In this document: positions 1 to 11,400 of the stretch, one piece after another
How positions within the stretch are numbered: position 1 is the stretch's first letter
How the letters are laid out: each line of letters starts with the position of its first letter
Assembly: GCA_018389105.1 (NCBI GenBank)
Contig: JACATO010001009.1
Coordinates: 1-64,000 of the forward strand
DNA: 64,000 nt
Direction of reading: 5' to 3'
DNA from: Nautilus pompilius
Lineage: Eukaryota; Mollusca; Cephalopoda; Nautilida; Nautilidae
The notes under the pieces: model-generated
Database searches by the model: none
What the model saw: only the letters and a program-made list of their open reading frames with translations
Told to the model about the DNA's origin: nothing
Program-made: the position numbers and the translations under genes

Positions 1-194
1 TAAACCCCAACCTAGACCGCCAACTGGAGCTCACCCCAGAATCGCATCTTCCGCACCGGCTACATGCCAAAATGGAAGAGTCCAAACCTCTCAAACGCAG
101 AGAAATGCTGCACAGCGGCAGCATCAGTACTTACAGATGTGTAGCAATTTGGGAAAATCCGTATGGCTTATTCCCCACATTAGCAACGACGTAC

Positions 195-660
195 AGGCCA
201 GTACTGATAGCATCCCCAAGTGTGTGTGTGTGTGTGTCTGTGTGTGAGTGAGTGAGTGAGTGTAGTGTGGTGTGAGTGAGTGAGTGTGTGTGTGTAGAGT
301 GAGTGAGGTGTGGGTGATTTTGTGAGTGAGGTGTGTGTGTGTCTCTGTGTGTGAGTGAGTGGTGTGGGTGAGTTTGTGCGTGTGTGTGTGTGAGTGCGTG
401 TGGGTGAGTTTGTGGGTTTGTGAGTGAGTGTTGTGAGTTTTTGAGTGAGTGAGTGTGTGGGTTTTGAGTGAGTGTGTGTGAGTGTTGTGTGAGTTTTGTG
501 ATGAGTGTGTGTAGTTTGTGAGTGTGTGAGTGAGTGAGTGCGTGTGGGTGAGTTTGTGAGTGAGTGTTGTGTGAGTTTGTGAGTGTGTGAGCTTTTGAGT
601 GTGTTTTGAGTTTGTGAGTGAGTGTTATGTGAGTGTGTGTGTGAGTGTGTTGTGTGTGCA
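195..660. repeat. Simple/variant (GT)n-(GAGT)n repeat
   Basis: The stretch is made almost entirely of GTGTGAGTGAGTG-type words, read as T/C/A-only on the other strand. Long open frames occur here on both strands (for example a His/Thr-rich one on the minus strand), but they come from the low-complexity composition and not from coding constraint. It is a microsatellite-derived tract with no sign of a gene. Confidence 0.95.
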
Positions 661-1242
661 AAGATGCTTGCTGAATCTTTCTATGGAAGCCGTGTGAACG
701 ACCCGACAGTGCAATGTTACCAGCAAAAGGTCGACCATCTAACTGACAGCCGTTGTTGTTACGACGTAGTTAGAATGCACACTAGAGCCAGACACCGCCG
801 TATTAAAGCACTGCTTTAGTGTCGAACGTTATATGAATATTCTAGAACGGAATTTATTTCTGTTTTGCACCAATCGGGTTTTTTCCAGTTGTATTTTCTT
901 TTCGGTGATTGTTCTCGTCTGTTACACACTGTCGATGTTATGTACCGGTCAATTGTAAAGTGTCTAATAAAAGAGTAACGTTTCCAGGCGGCCCTGTTTG
1001 GCTGATTTGTAGCGAGTTGTCATGTTGCCTTGGACATGCTTCTAGATATATTGTTTGGAAAATACATTCGGACTTGTTAACATCAAATAAGTTTTGTTTT
1101 AGTTCCCTGTCCTATGACACAGCTATTATTACGATCCACAATTAACAGGAATGTTACATTTTTAACCTTGAGAATAAGTCTAAATTAATTTTGTGCCCAT
1201 ATTTTTCGATATTCTAATAAAGCATTTTCAAAATTTCTTCCT
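661..1242. other. No recognised feature
   Basis: This is AT-rich unique-looking sequence with only short open frames and no recognisable protein similarity, RNA gene or transposon terminus. Confidence 0.5.
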
Positions 1243-1395
1243 TACACACACACGCACGCACACACTCACACACACACACACGCTCACACTCATACACACT
1301 CACTCAAAACTCACACACTTACACACACACTCGCACAAACTCACACTCACTTACACACACACTCGCACAAACTCACACACACACATTTCACATCT
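1243..1395. repeat. (CA)n-rich simple repeat
   Basis: CACACA with CGCA and CTCA interruptions. It mirrors in sense the GT-rich tract at 195-660, about 0.6 kb upstream, so the two low-complexity tracts face each other in inverted orientation. Confidence 0.95.
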
Positions 1396-1399
1396 TTAA

Positions 1400-4200
1400 T
1401 TTACCTATCAGAACAGCCCTTGGCTGTGGGGCCTGGATAATTTCCTATAACATTTTCAGAATTGTAATATTATTTATAAGAAAAAAATCAATTTTATAAC
1501 AACGAGCACTAAAATCACTTAAAGGCAACAGAATTTCCTTCCCTTCTCACAAACTGAATGAATTGTTTGGGTCCGTGAGAGGACGAGATGGGTTTTTGCC
1601 TGTCCCACAATTCGAGGCTCGGGCGCCGATAGCCTGGAGATGCCTTCACACAGCCGCCCGCAGGAAGATCGATGGGTAGGTATCCTGAGCTGAGCCACGA
1701 TCCGGCTCAGATGAACATGAGGATGATACATTCTTTACGATCAACTTGCTTCGAATGAGAGTCACGATGGCTGTTCTGCAGTGGAGCTCGGATTCTCTCC
1801 GAGTAGTTCCGATAGGTGCAGACTGTTCTCTTCATTGCTCGATGGCATCACGTGTTCAACTGTCGGACCTCTTCTTCGCTGTATTCCGGGCCCTCCTCTC
1901 AGTCAAGAACGGACACGGCTGAGGTGGTGCGGAATAATCGGGCATTCGGACAATTAACCGAGCTTGTCAGAAATTGTTTTGGGTTTGTGTTGACGACCCT
2001 CCGGGGCGGCGCTCTTGGACTCGTGGTTCTGGCCAGCTTGGTTGGCTCCTTTGTCCTCAGACAGCTTCTCTCCTTCATACGCTTGAGATGCGCAGCTTAA
2101 GCAGAAATCCAAGCGAAGCCTAGAGACGGTGATCCCCCTTTGCCTTCTCTTCTCTGGTCGCCGGTATAGTTTTCAAGCGAGAGCCGCCCAATGACTGGTA
2201 CTTATTGCAGACGCTGCAAGATTTCATCTCAAGGAATCTATGGCGTTCGAGGAATTTCAGGCAGGCAGGTGCTAACTGTTACTTGGATGCTCAGCTCGGT
2301 GATTTATCAGCAAGAAAGGGCATCCTTCTGTCAATCTCTTTAACCTGAGCGCAGGTCTTCAGCGCATTTCAAACCAGATCTGGTCCACTATTTTTGTAGC
2401 ATATTCCACGGACGCAAATCTAATCCAAGGCTCATATTGTTTACAACCTGTAGTTGGGTGAGATAAGGGTTATGGTAGTAGGATCCGTCTTTGTTTTATG
2501 CAATTCGCCGTTAGCATCACTCTATTTGACGCCTCGCTTTGCTGTTTTGTGAACTGGGTCTTTATGGTTTCTCAGCTAGACTATGTACCAGAAATTCCTT
2601 TTCCAATACTTGCTTCTGCAGAGATGCTGACTAGACCGACTGGCCAGAGAAGGAATAGCTCACAGAACATCCGGCCAGTTCTGTCACTGTAGGAACTCCT
2701 TTACTCTCGTGTACTGTTAGGGAGTAAAGCTTTGCTACAAAGGTCGTACCTAAGCTGGCTACCACTGCGCATTATCCAAGGATAATCTCCTCTTATTGGC
2801 CGCGGATCAGCTGACCAAATATCGGCGGGCCAGTCAGTCATGGGTGCCTTTGGGATTTTGATAAGGAAACACATCCTTTGAAAAACCAGGCCTTAATCTT
2901 CGCAGTCTACTCTCCCTGAGCCTGGTTCACTGTGTGCTATTTGGCTGGAAAGGGTGTCTGTGACTAAACGGTTTGTTTTTCGAGTAAAACTGGTGTATTC
3001 TAGTGCCACCAGACGACATGGAGATATTCTGAACACGAGCTATCTATCATCAGACTGACAAAAGCGAACCTGGCGGGTTAATCAGCGTAATTATCGGGGA
3101 AACCACAGTGCCCTGTCATAATAATTCGATCGGCTAATGTTGTTGCTAAGTTTGTTGCGAAAAACAGCGAACAAACACAAGAAAAACCGGACAGAAGATC
3201 TTCGTTTGGTGGTAGAGGCCACCTGTTATGGTACGGACAGCTTCTGGCCTGTTTGGCAGCAGCCCATATCCGTAACAAAGCTTCCTCGTCTTGGCAGTAC
3301 TTTTCGTGATGCTTCCAGCTATTTGGAAAACTCGAGGAACGGTTTGGTTCTCTCTCTCTCTCTCTCTCAGACTCGTTGGAAAGATGGGCACGCCACTATT
3401 ATTCGATGGTGTCGCCAAATATGTCGCTCGCCTGACCGGCCCCCTTTTCGGAGGGGTATTGTCGGCTCTAGTGGACAAAACGATTATTGTTTGCTGAACT
3501 CTCTCCTGAGCCGAGTCGGTGAACGTGACATCGACTTAGTTCATTGGCTAGTTTCTGTCGTGTGAGGGAACTCAGCAAGAAGACCTGGGCATTTTAGAGC
3601 ACACGTGGTGAGCAAGGTCATGTTTCTGTCGTAGTGTCCTTACTGAAGACCTTGAGGTCGCTCTACCGCAGCAGTAACTCTTGCATCAGCGAAATCCGTG
3701 ATAGTATTGGCCACAAATCCACAAGAACTGTGCAGACTTTTGACTGTCTGTCGCCCAATTTCGGTTTCATTTCGAACAGCTTGTGACGGGACCTCGAGTC
3801 GACGTAGAAATATCGCGAGATCCGCCTGTTTTCCGGCGTGGAGACGGTGCCCGATAGTTATCTCTAGATGTCGAATATTCATGCTTAATCACATCTAAAA
3901 TGTGTACACTTTGATCAGACACATGCCAAATGGGTTATGGCAAAACGCCGTGCTACGTAGACTTTTAGATGTCGAAGACAGGCCGGAAGAGAGAATACTT
4001 GCCGCTCCGCATCTTCAGTACAGCTTTTCTCAGCTCACAGCTAAACAGAGGAGTTACATCGGGAAGTCGCCGGTGCCCGCTTTGCGGGGGACAGAGGGAA
4101 AAAGAAGAACATCAGAAGGAAGAAGAAAAGGAAAAAAGGGGCGCTAGCGCGCAATCGAGACTCTCGATCTAGAGAGATCTCCCTTAACGAGCGCTAGCTA
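1400..4200. other. Unassigned higher-GC stretch
   Basis: This segment has a more even base composition and more CpG dinucleotides than the introns to the right. Open frames reach 142 codons (3137-3565, plus strand), but frames of similar length lie on both strands in the same place and none resembles a known domain. It could be a non-coding transcript, an old transposon interior or a regulatory region of PEX1. I cannot tell which. Confidence 0.4.
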
Positions 4201-4204
4201 TCGC

Positions 4205-4281
4205 TCCCATCTCTCTCTCTCTTCCAATCTCTCTCTCTCTCTTTCCCCATCTCTTTCCTCTCTCTCTCTATCCTCTCTCTG

Positions 4282-4312
<31 letters not shown>

Positions 4313-4362
4313 CCATCTCTCTCTCTCTCCTCTCTCTCTCGCTCTCTCTCCCTCCACATCAA
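4205..4362. repeat. (TC)n polypyrimidine tract
   Basis: An almost pure CT/CTCC tract on the plus strand (GA on the minus strand), long enough to adopt triplex-type structure. It lies about 1.1 kb upstream of the PEX1 start codon. Confidence 0.9.
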
Positions 4363-5184
4363 CTCTCAGAGTTGACTGTTTTCTTCGCTGATACCTGAAG
4401 CATACTTTCACTCCTTTTACCAGTGCAGTACAAGGAAATCAGAAATGACCCCTCAAACGACGTTTCCCTTTTTAAAATTTTAATAAAGTGGTAACACGAA
4501 GGAGTCGGTTTATTATACTTGCGACTGTTAACTTCTGACAGCGCAAAACATATAATGCTATGGACCAGGTTCGTAAGTCATGCGCAACAAAAAAAATATA
4601 TATATATATGTGTGTGTGTGGTGTGTGTACACGATGAACAGTATTAATCGCTGTAAGTGAATAATCAATCAATAAGTGAAATTACGATTAGCACAGGTGT
4701 ACCTCACATCACCTCGGAGCTCAGATGAACGGGTTCTCCCAGGTTTTAAATGGGCGCCCGTCCCTCGTGGATTGCTTGCCCATCTCTCCAGAGAACTAAA
4801 CGCACTTTCCATCAGCTACAAACAGATACAAAGGGATCAGGGGGGGGTTGTTTGGGATCTTTGTCAAAAATACCTGACAGTTCGTGTAGGATGCCGTGGA
4901 CGGGGGAGGAGGACTCGAGTGGCATTTTGAACCAGCCCCAACCCCCCCCCCCACTTAGAAGGAATTCCTGATTCTGAGAGCCGATATAACTTAACTGCCG
5001 GTGTCTTTGGCTAAGCGACGGAACGTTCTACCTGGAATTTCGAACATGTTACGATATTTAAAGGATCTGCACCCCGCTCGTTTTTCCCGGTGGTTTTCAC
5101 TTTAAACCAGAAAATTGGATTGCTAGGTGGGGTGGAGAGAGAGAGAGAGAGTCGTTACAAACAGATTGAGTCGGCGACTTCACT
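4363..5184. other. PEX1 upstream intergenic sequence
   Basis: No gene is recognised. It includes a short TATATA/TGTGTG tract at about 4597-4628 and short runs of G and C at 4840-4955. Sequence towards 5240-5540 becomes CpG-rich, as expected for a broad promoter of a housekeeping gene such as PEX1. Confidence 0.4.
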
Positions 5185-5200
5185 AAAGGGAGGTAATTCC
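5185..5200 (+). repeat. AAAGGGAGGTAATTCC dispersed motif
   Basis: A 16-base word of the form GGGAGRTAAYT that recurs at 26022-26035, five times in the 12.1-12.5 kb array and, reversed, at 28825-28841. Recall suggests such words are abundant in mollusc genomes, probably as ends of a short dispersed repeat. Here it precedes the PEX1 coding start by about 250 bases. Confidence 0.5.
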
Positions 5201-5270
5201 CATCTGTTTTTTTTTTTTTTTTTTTTTCGTAGACTCTCCAGCTTTGAAGGTGAGGTTTGGTACCAGCAAG

Positions 5271-5366
5271 ATGGAGATGGCGCTCGACCGCCGGACGGGT
5301 CGCAGCCCGGCCGTTGTTTACCCTGTGTCTGAGAAACCGACTTATGTAGGGGAACCGGACCGGTGA
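5271..5366 (+). other. Upstream ORF (31 codons) in the PEX1 leader
   Basis: ATG at 5271 in the context AGCAAGATGGAG opens a 31-codon frame ending at TGA 5364-5366, 77 bases before the PEX1 ATG. The CAAGATGGAG word also resembles a YY1 site, which often sits at transcription starts, so this ATG may mark the start site and need not be translated. If the mRNA begins upstream of it, it would be a uORF able to lower PEX1 translation. Confidence 0.4.
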
Positions 5367-5443
5367 AGTGAGCGGGAGAACCCCGAGCCCTGTCTATTCG
5401 CTTACCTACGTCTCCCCCACCCCACCACGGGACTCAGCTTAGA

Positions 5444-8400
5444 ATGGATTCTCTCGTTGGCCGGATCACCTACACCCCCCGGAGGAACTGCTTCATTGTC
5501 ATCCCCAGGAAGCCCCTTCCCCCCGGCCCGGCAGGAGACGAGGTGGGCACAAGCAAAGCAAAGTTATATACACATATATATATGTGTGTGTGTGTTGTGT
5601 TGTCTCTCTCAGTTCTAGCCCGTGGGGTGGGGGTAGGGCGGTTGTGACGGGGATTCGTGGTGCTTTGCGAGTAATCCTTGCGGTTTACCAAAAGGGGGGG
5701 GTGGGGAGGTTTGTAAGTGTGTGTGGCTACTCGCCAAAGCCAGACTTGCTAATTTTACTGTCTCCTTTTTCCCGCCCTCTTCCCCCACCTTCCATTACCA
5801 AATCTGTTTGTTTAGCTGTGATCTACCCCTGCGTGCGATGTAGTTCTTCCCCACTTTCAAGGACAAATCTGTTAAACGTCGTGAAAATCGTGAATAAAAA
5901 CCTTGATCAGTAGTGTTATGAGCCAGCCTCCGTTAAGCATGAAAGAACATTCCAAATTTATAGACGACCATTAAAATGTCTATAAATGTTTGTTTTCTAA
6001 TTAAAGGTCCACAAAGTGCTGACGTACACTGGCTATCCACTTTATTAGGAGTTATGCCTGATAATGGGTGAGCGCCCTTTAGTTGAATAGTAGCCGTGAC
6101 AAAGAATCAACAAGGCGCTGGATGGTGCCCTGAAAGTTGTTTCTTCAGTCATTAATATGTATACTATGTATGGAGTGAGGTGGGCAGAGGTATTGTGATA
6201 GCAAATGCATCTTATAAGCTCATCCTGCAGATGTTTGGTTGGATTGAAATCTGGGGATTGTGCTGAACTTGGAGATGAAGAAAATCTTTGTTAGGCTCTT
6301 TATACCATGAATATACAATGTTGGCATTGGATTGAAGCAATGTTTTCTTTGAAGCACCTGTTACCATCAGGTACACATTAAGCTTTGTTGGATGCATTTA
6401 ATCAGAGTTAATCCTGAGGTACACTTTGGCATTCATTTTGCCTTAAGGATCCAGGAATCCAAGCAAAACCTATCCACACCACTTTTCATGAATCCTTACT
6501 CCAGTGCCTAAGGTTTTTTTTTTTTTATTTTGGTAACTGTAATCAGTGGTCTTCTGCTGTCATAGTTCATTCATTGCAACAGTCACTTCAGGGTACAGCT
6601 AGAGATGAGAGTAGGTCCTGCATTTAATGTCTCTATCAGTTTATTGTTTTATGATGCTTAGACTTTACTATTCTGTTGAACTGCCTTTCTCCTCTCTCTG
6701 TTACTATGTATTTGCAGCCAAAAATTTTCCCTTACAGCAAACATTTTCTTCACCTTTTTCCATAGCTAGTAAACTTGAATGATCATTGTCTTGGAGCAAC
6801 CTACTGATGGCCACTATGGCATCTGCTAGATGTGCACCAATTTCTCTTTCAAATGCTGTAATCTTTGCCTTTTCTCACATCTAGTAGAGTGAATGAAAAT
6901 GTGCTCAGCCGAGTCATGTATATTTGGTTGCAGAGACTTGTAATTTGCCTCTGCAGCTCAGATGAGGCCCAAGTCTGAAAGGGTACATAGGTCCTAATAA
7001 AGTAGCCAGCTTGTGCATAATACTGCCATTTAGGATTGTTTCATTGCTAACATTTCTAATCACTAATTACACCTTTAAGAAATAACTAATTAAATGTTTT
7101 TATGTTAATACTATAGAGTGCACTCTCTGTTGCTAGTGTGTGGAGGGTACTTTTGAAGCTAGGTTATAAAAATATATCATTTATCATATGAAATCAGGCA
7201 GAACATCAAGTTGCACAACTATTACATATTAGAGCCAAACCAAACAGTGCTATGCATGACCGTGACACATGGTTTTTGTAGTTTTCTTGACAGAGTAGCT
7301 TCTGCATTGCCTTTACAGTTTAAAAGATATCAACATTTTTAATTTACTGAAATTCCTTTGTAATTAATGATATAGAATTTTTAAGTTTTTATCTGTGACT
7401 CATTTATCAAGTGATCCTTTCTAAAAAAATTGCTTTTTCAGGTCACTTTAAACTGTATAGTTTATATTCATTTTGTTTGTTTGTTTTTTTTTCAGTAGTT
7501 AACTTTAAAATTGTCTTTATATTTGCAGATTCAGGTGTTTAAAGCTACATATGGGAACGAACAGACAGCTTATTTCACTTGCTCCCCTGATGGTTTCTCA
7601 AGTGTAGATGAAGAAATTCAAATAAATGGACTGTATGCAAATAAACTGGGTATCAAAGAAAAAGAGGAGGTAATGGCATTTAGTGTCTGGTTACAAATAT
7701 GGCTACCAAAGAGTAATGAACATTATTTGCATGTATATGTTGTGGTTGCTTTAAATGTATATAATAAAGATTCCACAGTTATATTTTTATATTCTAAAAT
7801 TTGCCTCTAACTTGTTTATGTAACTTTTTTTTTTTTTTCATTTTAAGTAAAAACTAAGATATATCATGCTTTAATTTGTATTTTGGTTTTTAATATCTTC
7901 TAAAATCATTGATATGTTTAAAAATATTCCTTTGCAGTAAATTAGTTATTACTTTTTTTTTTTAACCTAGTTTTGAATCCATGTCATACTTGAAAACTTG
8001 CTGAATTTACTATCCACATCTTGCAGAAAGAAACCCTAGTTAGTAACGGTGGACTTCCAAGGCGGTGTATCTGCACAATAAGTCTGAATGAATATATTTA
8101 TTTATTTATTGCTATTTTTAGGTTATCTTAGAGCAGGTGAGAAGTGTTCCCTTCTGTGAGAGAGTTTGTGTGGATCCATTATCAGTGGATGACTGGGAAA
8201 TATTGGTACGAGGTCTTTACTTCACCATAAGGAAACTTGGTTTTAATTGCTCTCTTTTTTTCATTGTCACCATATGATTTTATTCCAAAAGTTTTTGACT
8301 TCTGTTAATTCTAATCTGACCAAAAAAAAAATGATCAGACATGGACTTTCATTTTGTTGCTATGCTTCATCCAAGAATTTCTAGAAAAAAAAAACTTTGA

Positions 8401-11400
8401 TAGCAGAAAGGATAGAGAATGCATCTCCCAAAATTTGGCTCAGTACCCAATATTCAGCAGAACTGATTAATGACCAGTCATTTTATTTATTATCAAAAAT
8501 TGGTAGATTTTTTGTTGTCGTCAAATGGTCTAAGAGAGAGATTTCTAAAGGGATGCTGATGATTTGTTATTACTACATATTTGTTTCAAAAGTAGTGCAC
8601 ATTTTGAAAACATTATATTTGTGGTCAGTTGCAAGAGAAAATTTGAGCTGCTTATCATCTCTTCTACCTTTTAGGACATAAATGCAAGCTTCATCGAGTC
8701 ACACATGTTGAATCAGGTCAGGGTTGTCTGGGATGGACAGGTGCTTCCAGTGTGGGTACAGTCATCTGTTTGTTTGTTCCTTAAGATAGGTGAGTCACAT
8801 CCCCATCTCCTGATGTATTCTGGTGAACTTGCACAAAACTGTTGTCCAACTTCTGTTTCATTGACTAAATTTACTAAAGAAAATTTTCAGAGAATATTTC
8901 ATGAGTCATTGAAATTAGTGATTTCTGTGTTTCTAATAAATGTGCCATTCATGAGTGCTGACAAGATCTACAAGACACTTATTTTGTAGGGGTGTCAAAA
9001 TCCTTTTTTTTTTTTTTTTTTTTGTAGTTAATATACAGTAAACAAGAGTCACTCGCTTTGGGAGATAGGCATTACTTTTACTTGATATATTATAACAAAC
9101 ATTAATAGCCATGAATTCAAATATCCAGTGCACAGATCCTTGCTCAATTTCTAACAACCATTTAAAAATTATGGAATATTTTAAACATTAAATGGTATGG
9201 TAAATTTGATTAATATCCAAACTTCATTTTCCTCCTCTTTAAATTAACTCAACAGGCCCTCGGACAATCACTGTAATTTTCATATCCAGCGGTAATTCAC
9301 TTTGTGGAATATTTCTAAATTTGTGTGTACTTGGAAAGTTCAACTTTGTCTTTTACTTATTTGTTTATTCTCTCTCTTTTTTTTCCTGTTACATTTTTTT
9401 TTTCTTTAAATAGACAGACAGTTGCATATTCTTGAACCAGCCTTTATATGAACATATGAAATATATGTAGGAACATTGGTTTGCAAATAACACAGTGCGC
9501 AAGTGTGTGTTATTTTTTTAAACAACTGGAAAATACCGTGTTTAGGAGAAGTTACAATGGCCTCAGTTTAACTCAGAAATTATGAGGAAAAAGCAAAGTG
9601 TGTACAACATACTTTTGGAGTAAAATTCATAGTAATTGAGATTAACTTCCTGATCAAGTCATTGTGTTAGTATTTATTTGAGAAGCATGGGGAAAAAAAT
9701 CCTCAAGTTTTAATTTTTTTTTTTTTTAAAAAAAAAACAAACTTTTACTGAATTCTTTATCCAACATTGACATTTTGTAAGATTAGAAATCTTTAGCTTC
9801 AGGAAAAAGAATGTTTTAAAGATGGAATGCTTTAGTAACCTTGCAATACTGAATGTAAAAGCTGGTTACCAATAGCTTTCAGGGAGGGGAGGTAAGTGCT
9901 ATCTGACCAGTTTTCTTTATTATGCTGATGAATGCATATGTGGTCTCTCTCATTTCTCTGTGTGTGAGTGTCAAAAGATGGAGATCCTAACTTCTCAGAT
10001 AGAGGAGTGGTAGAAACAGGGGTTTTCAACGTTGTCTTTTTGGTTTCCAGGTTATGCAATTTAAACAAAGATTTTCATAAAATAAACACAGAGAAACTTT
10101 AGCAGTGTGTTTTGATTTCTAGGTGGCATGGAGCCGGTTTCAGCCTGTGGACTTCTGGGATCAGAGACCAGGGTAGTTGTCTCGCCGTGTGTTAGGCACA
10201 GACACAGTGCTCGCAAAACTGGAAAAGCTAAGGACGTTCTTGCGCAGCAGCCATCAGCTTTAGACCAATCAGCGGGTGCTACGGCTTCTAACACGAAAGA
10301 AGCACCAAGTGACCAGAACAGCTTAGACGGGTCGCTAATTTCACGCTTAGTGCAGAAGATTTTTTACTTCGGCGGTTCTGCTCAGGAAGCCAGCGGCGAA
10401 ACAAAGCATGAACCCATTGGTCTGGATCCACCAGCGCTGCGAATGAACTTGAGGGTTCAGGGAAGCGGAGAGGTTTTAGACGGCAATTTGACAAATTTTA
10501 TTTTCCACAAAAAGTGCAGTTCGAACACTCCTCACCCTGAGCACATCTTGTTGAACCCAGGCCTCGTGTTTGTAAATGCTGAGGATGTTAAGAAGCAAAA
10601 CTCGCATCTCAAGGACGTTCCCAAAGTTTTCTTTGCCAAATTGAAGAAGCTGACTTCGCCAAGAGCAAAATTAGAGGTGGAGAAACAAAGACCTGGCGAC
10701 TCAAAAATCAGCAGTGCAGCTTCATCGGCTGTGGACAAGCTGGCAAAAACTCTGGTTCAGGTCATAGTGGTCAATAGTCAGGGTGAGTTGGCTGACCACA
10801 GGTACATTGATATCGTCAAACATGCAACAAAGTGGGGTTTACTTCCTGGTCACATGTTGGTTCCATCTGTTTTGCGGAGAATCCTACAGCTTGAAGTGAC
10901 GGGCAGAGTCATGCTGAAAAGCATTAAAACCCAACAAGTTGCTGCTGTAGCTGTTTGCATAATTCCACTTTCATTGATGGTAAGTGATGCTTTTGTGGAG
11001 GATTCCTCTTGCATGCACATCACATATTACAAAATATGGCACTGTTTTTCCTATATGTTTGTGAGGTAGCTACTTAGCTTTTCATAATCATTTTTCTCTG
11101 CCAGGATGCAGCAAGAATGTGTGGAGAGTTAGCACAGCAGTTGGCTGTGGTGCATTCCTTCCTTGATGGGCACTGGACTGCACTGTAGGTTTAGAAAGTT
11201 TCTAAGCAGTGTGTTTTCTTAAATTAAGGTGCTCAGAGTTGGCATGCATCAGGTTGACTTGCACTTCTTTCGTGTATGTGATGCATGTAGTGCAAGTGTG
11301 AACTGCTCTGAAGAGTGGGCAAGTGGCTGAAACCATGTCTGGCTTGTTTATCACACAAGCTGGCATCTCCCTAACTCATGTTGGATTAGAGGGGTAGCAG

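Noticed and set aside
131-661. 176-codon His/Thr-rich minus-strand frame
   Set aside because: It comes from the GT/GAGT simple repeat.
3137-3565. 142-codon plus-strand frame
   Set aside because: It overlaps a 110-codon frame on the other strand, shows no domain, and contains a run of Ser/Leu from a TC repeat; evidence is insufficient for a gene.
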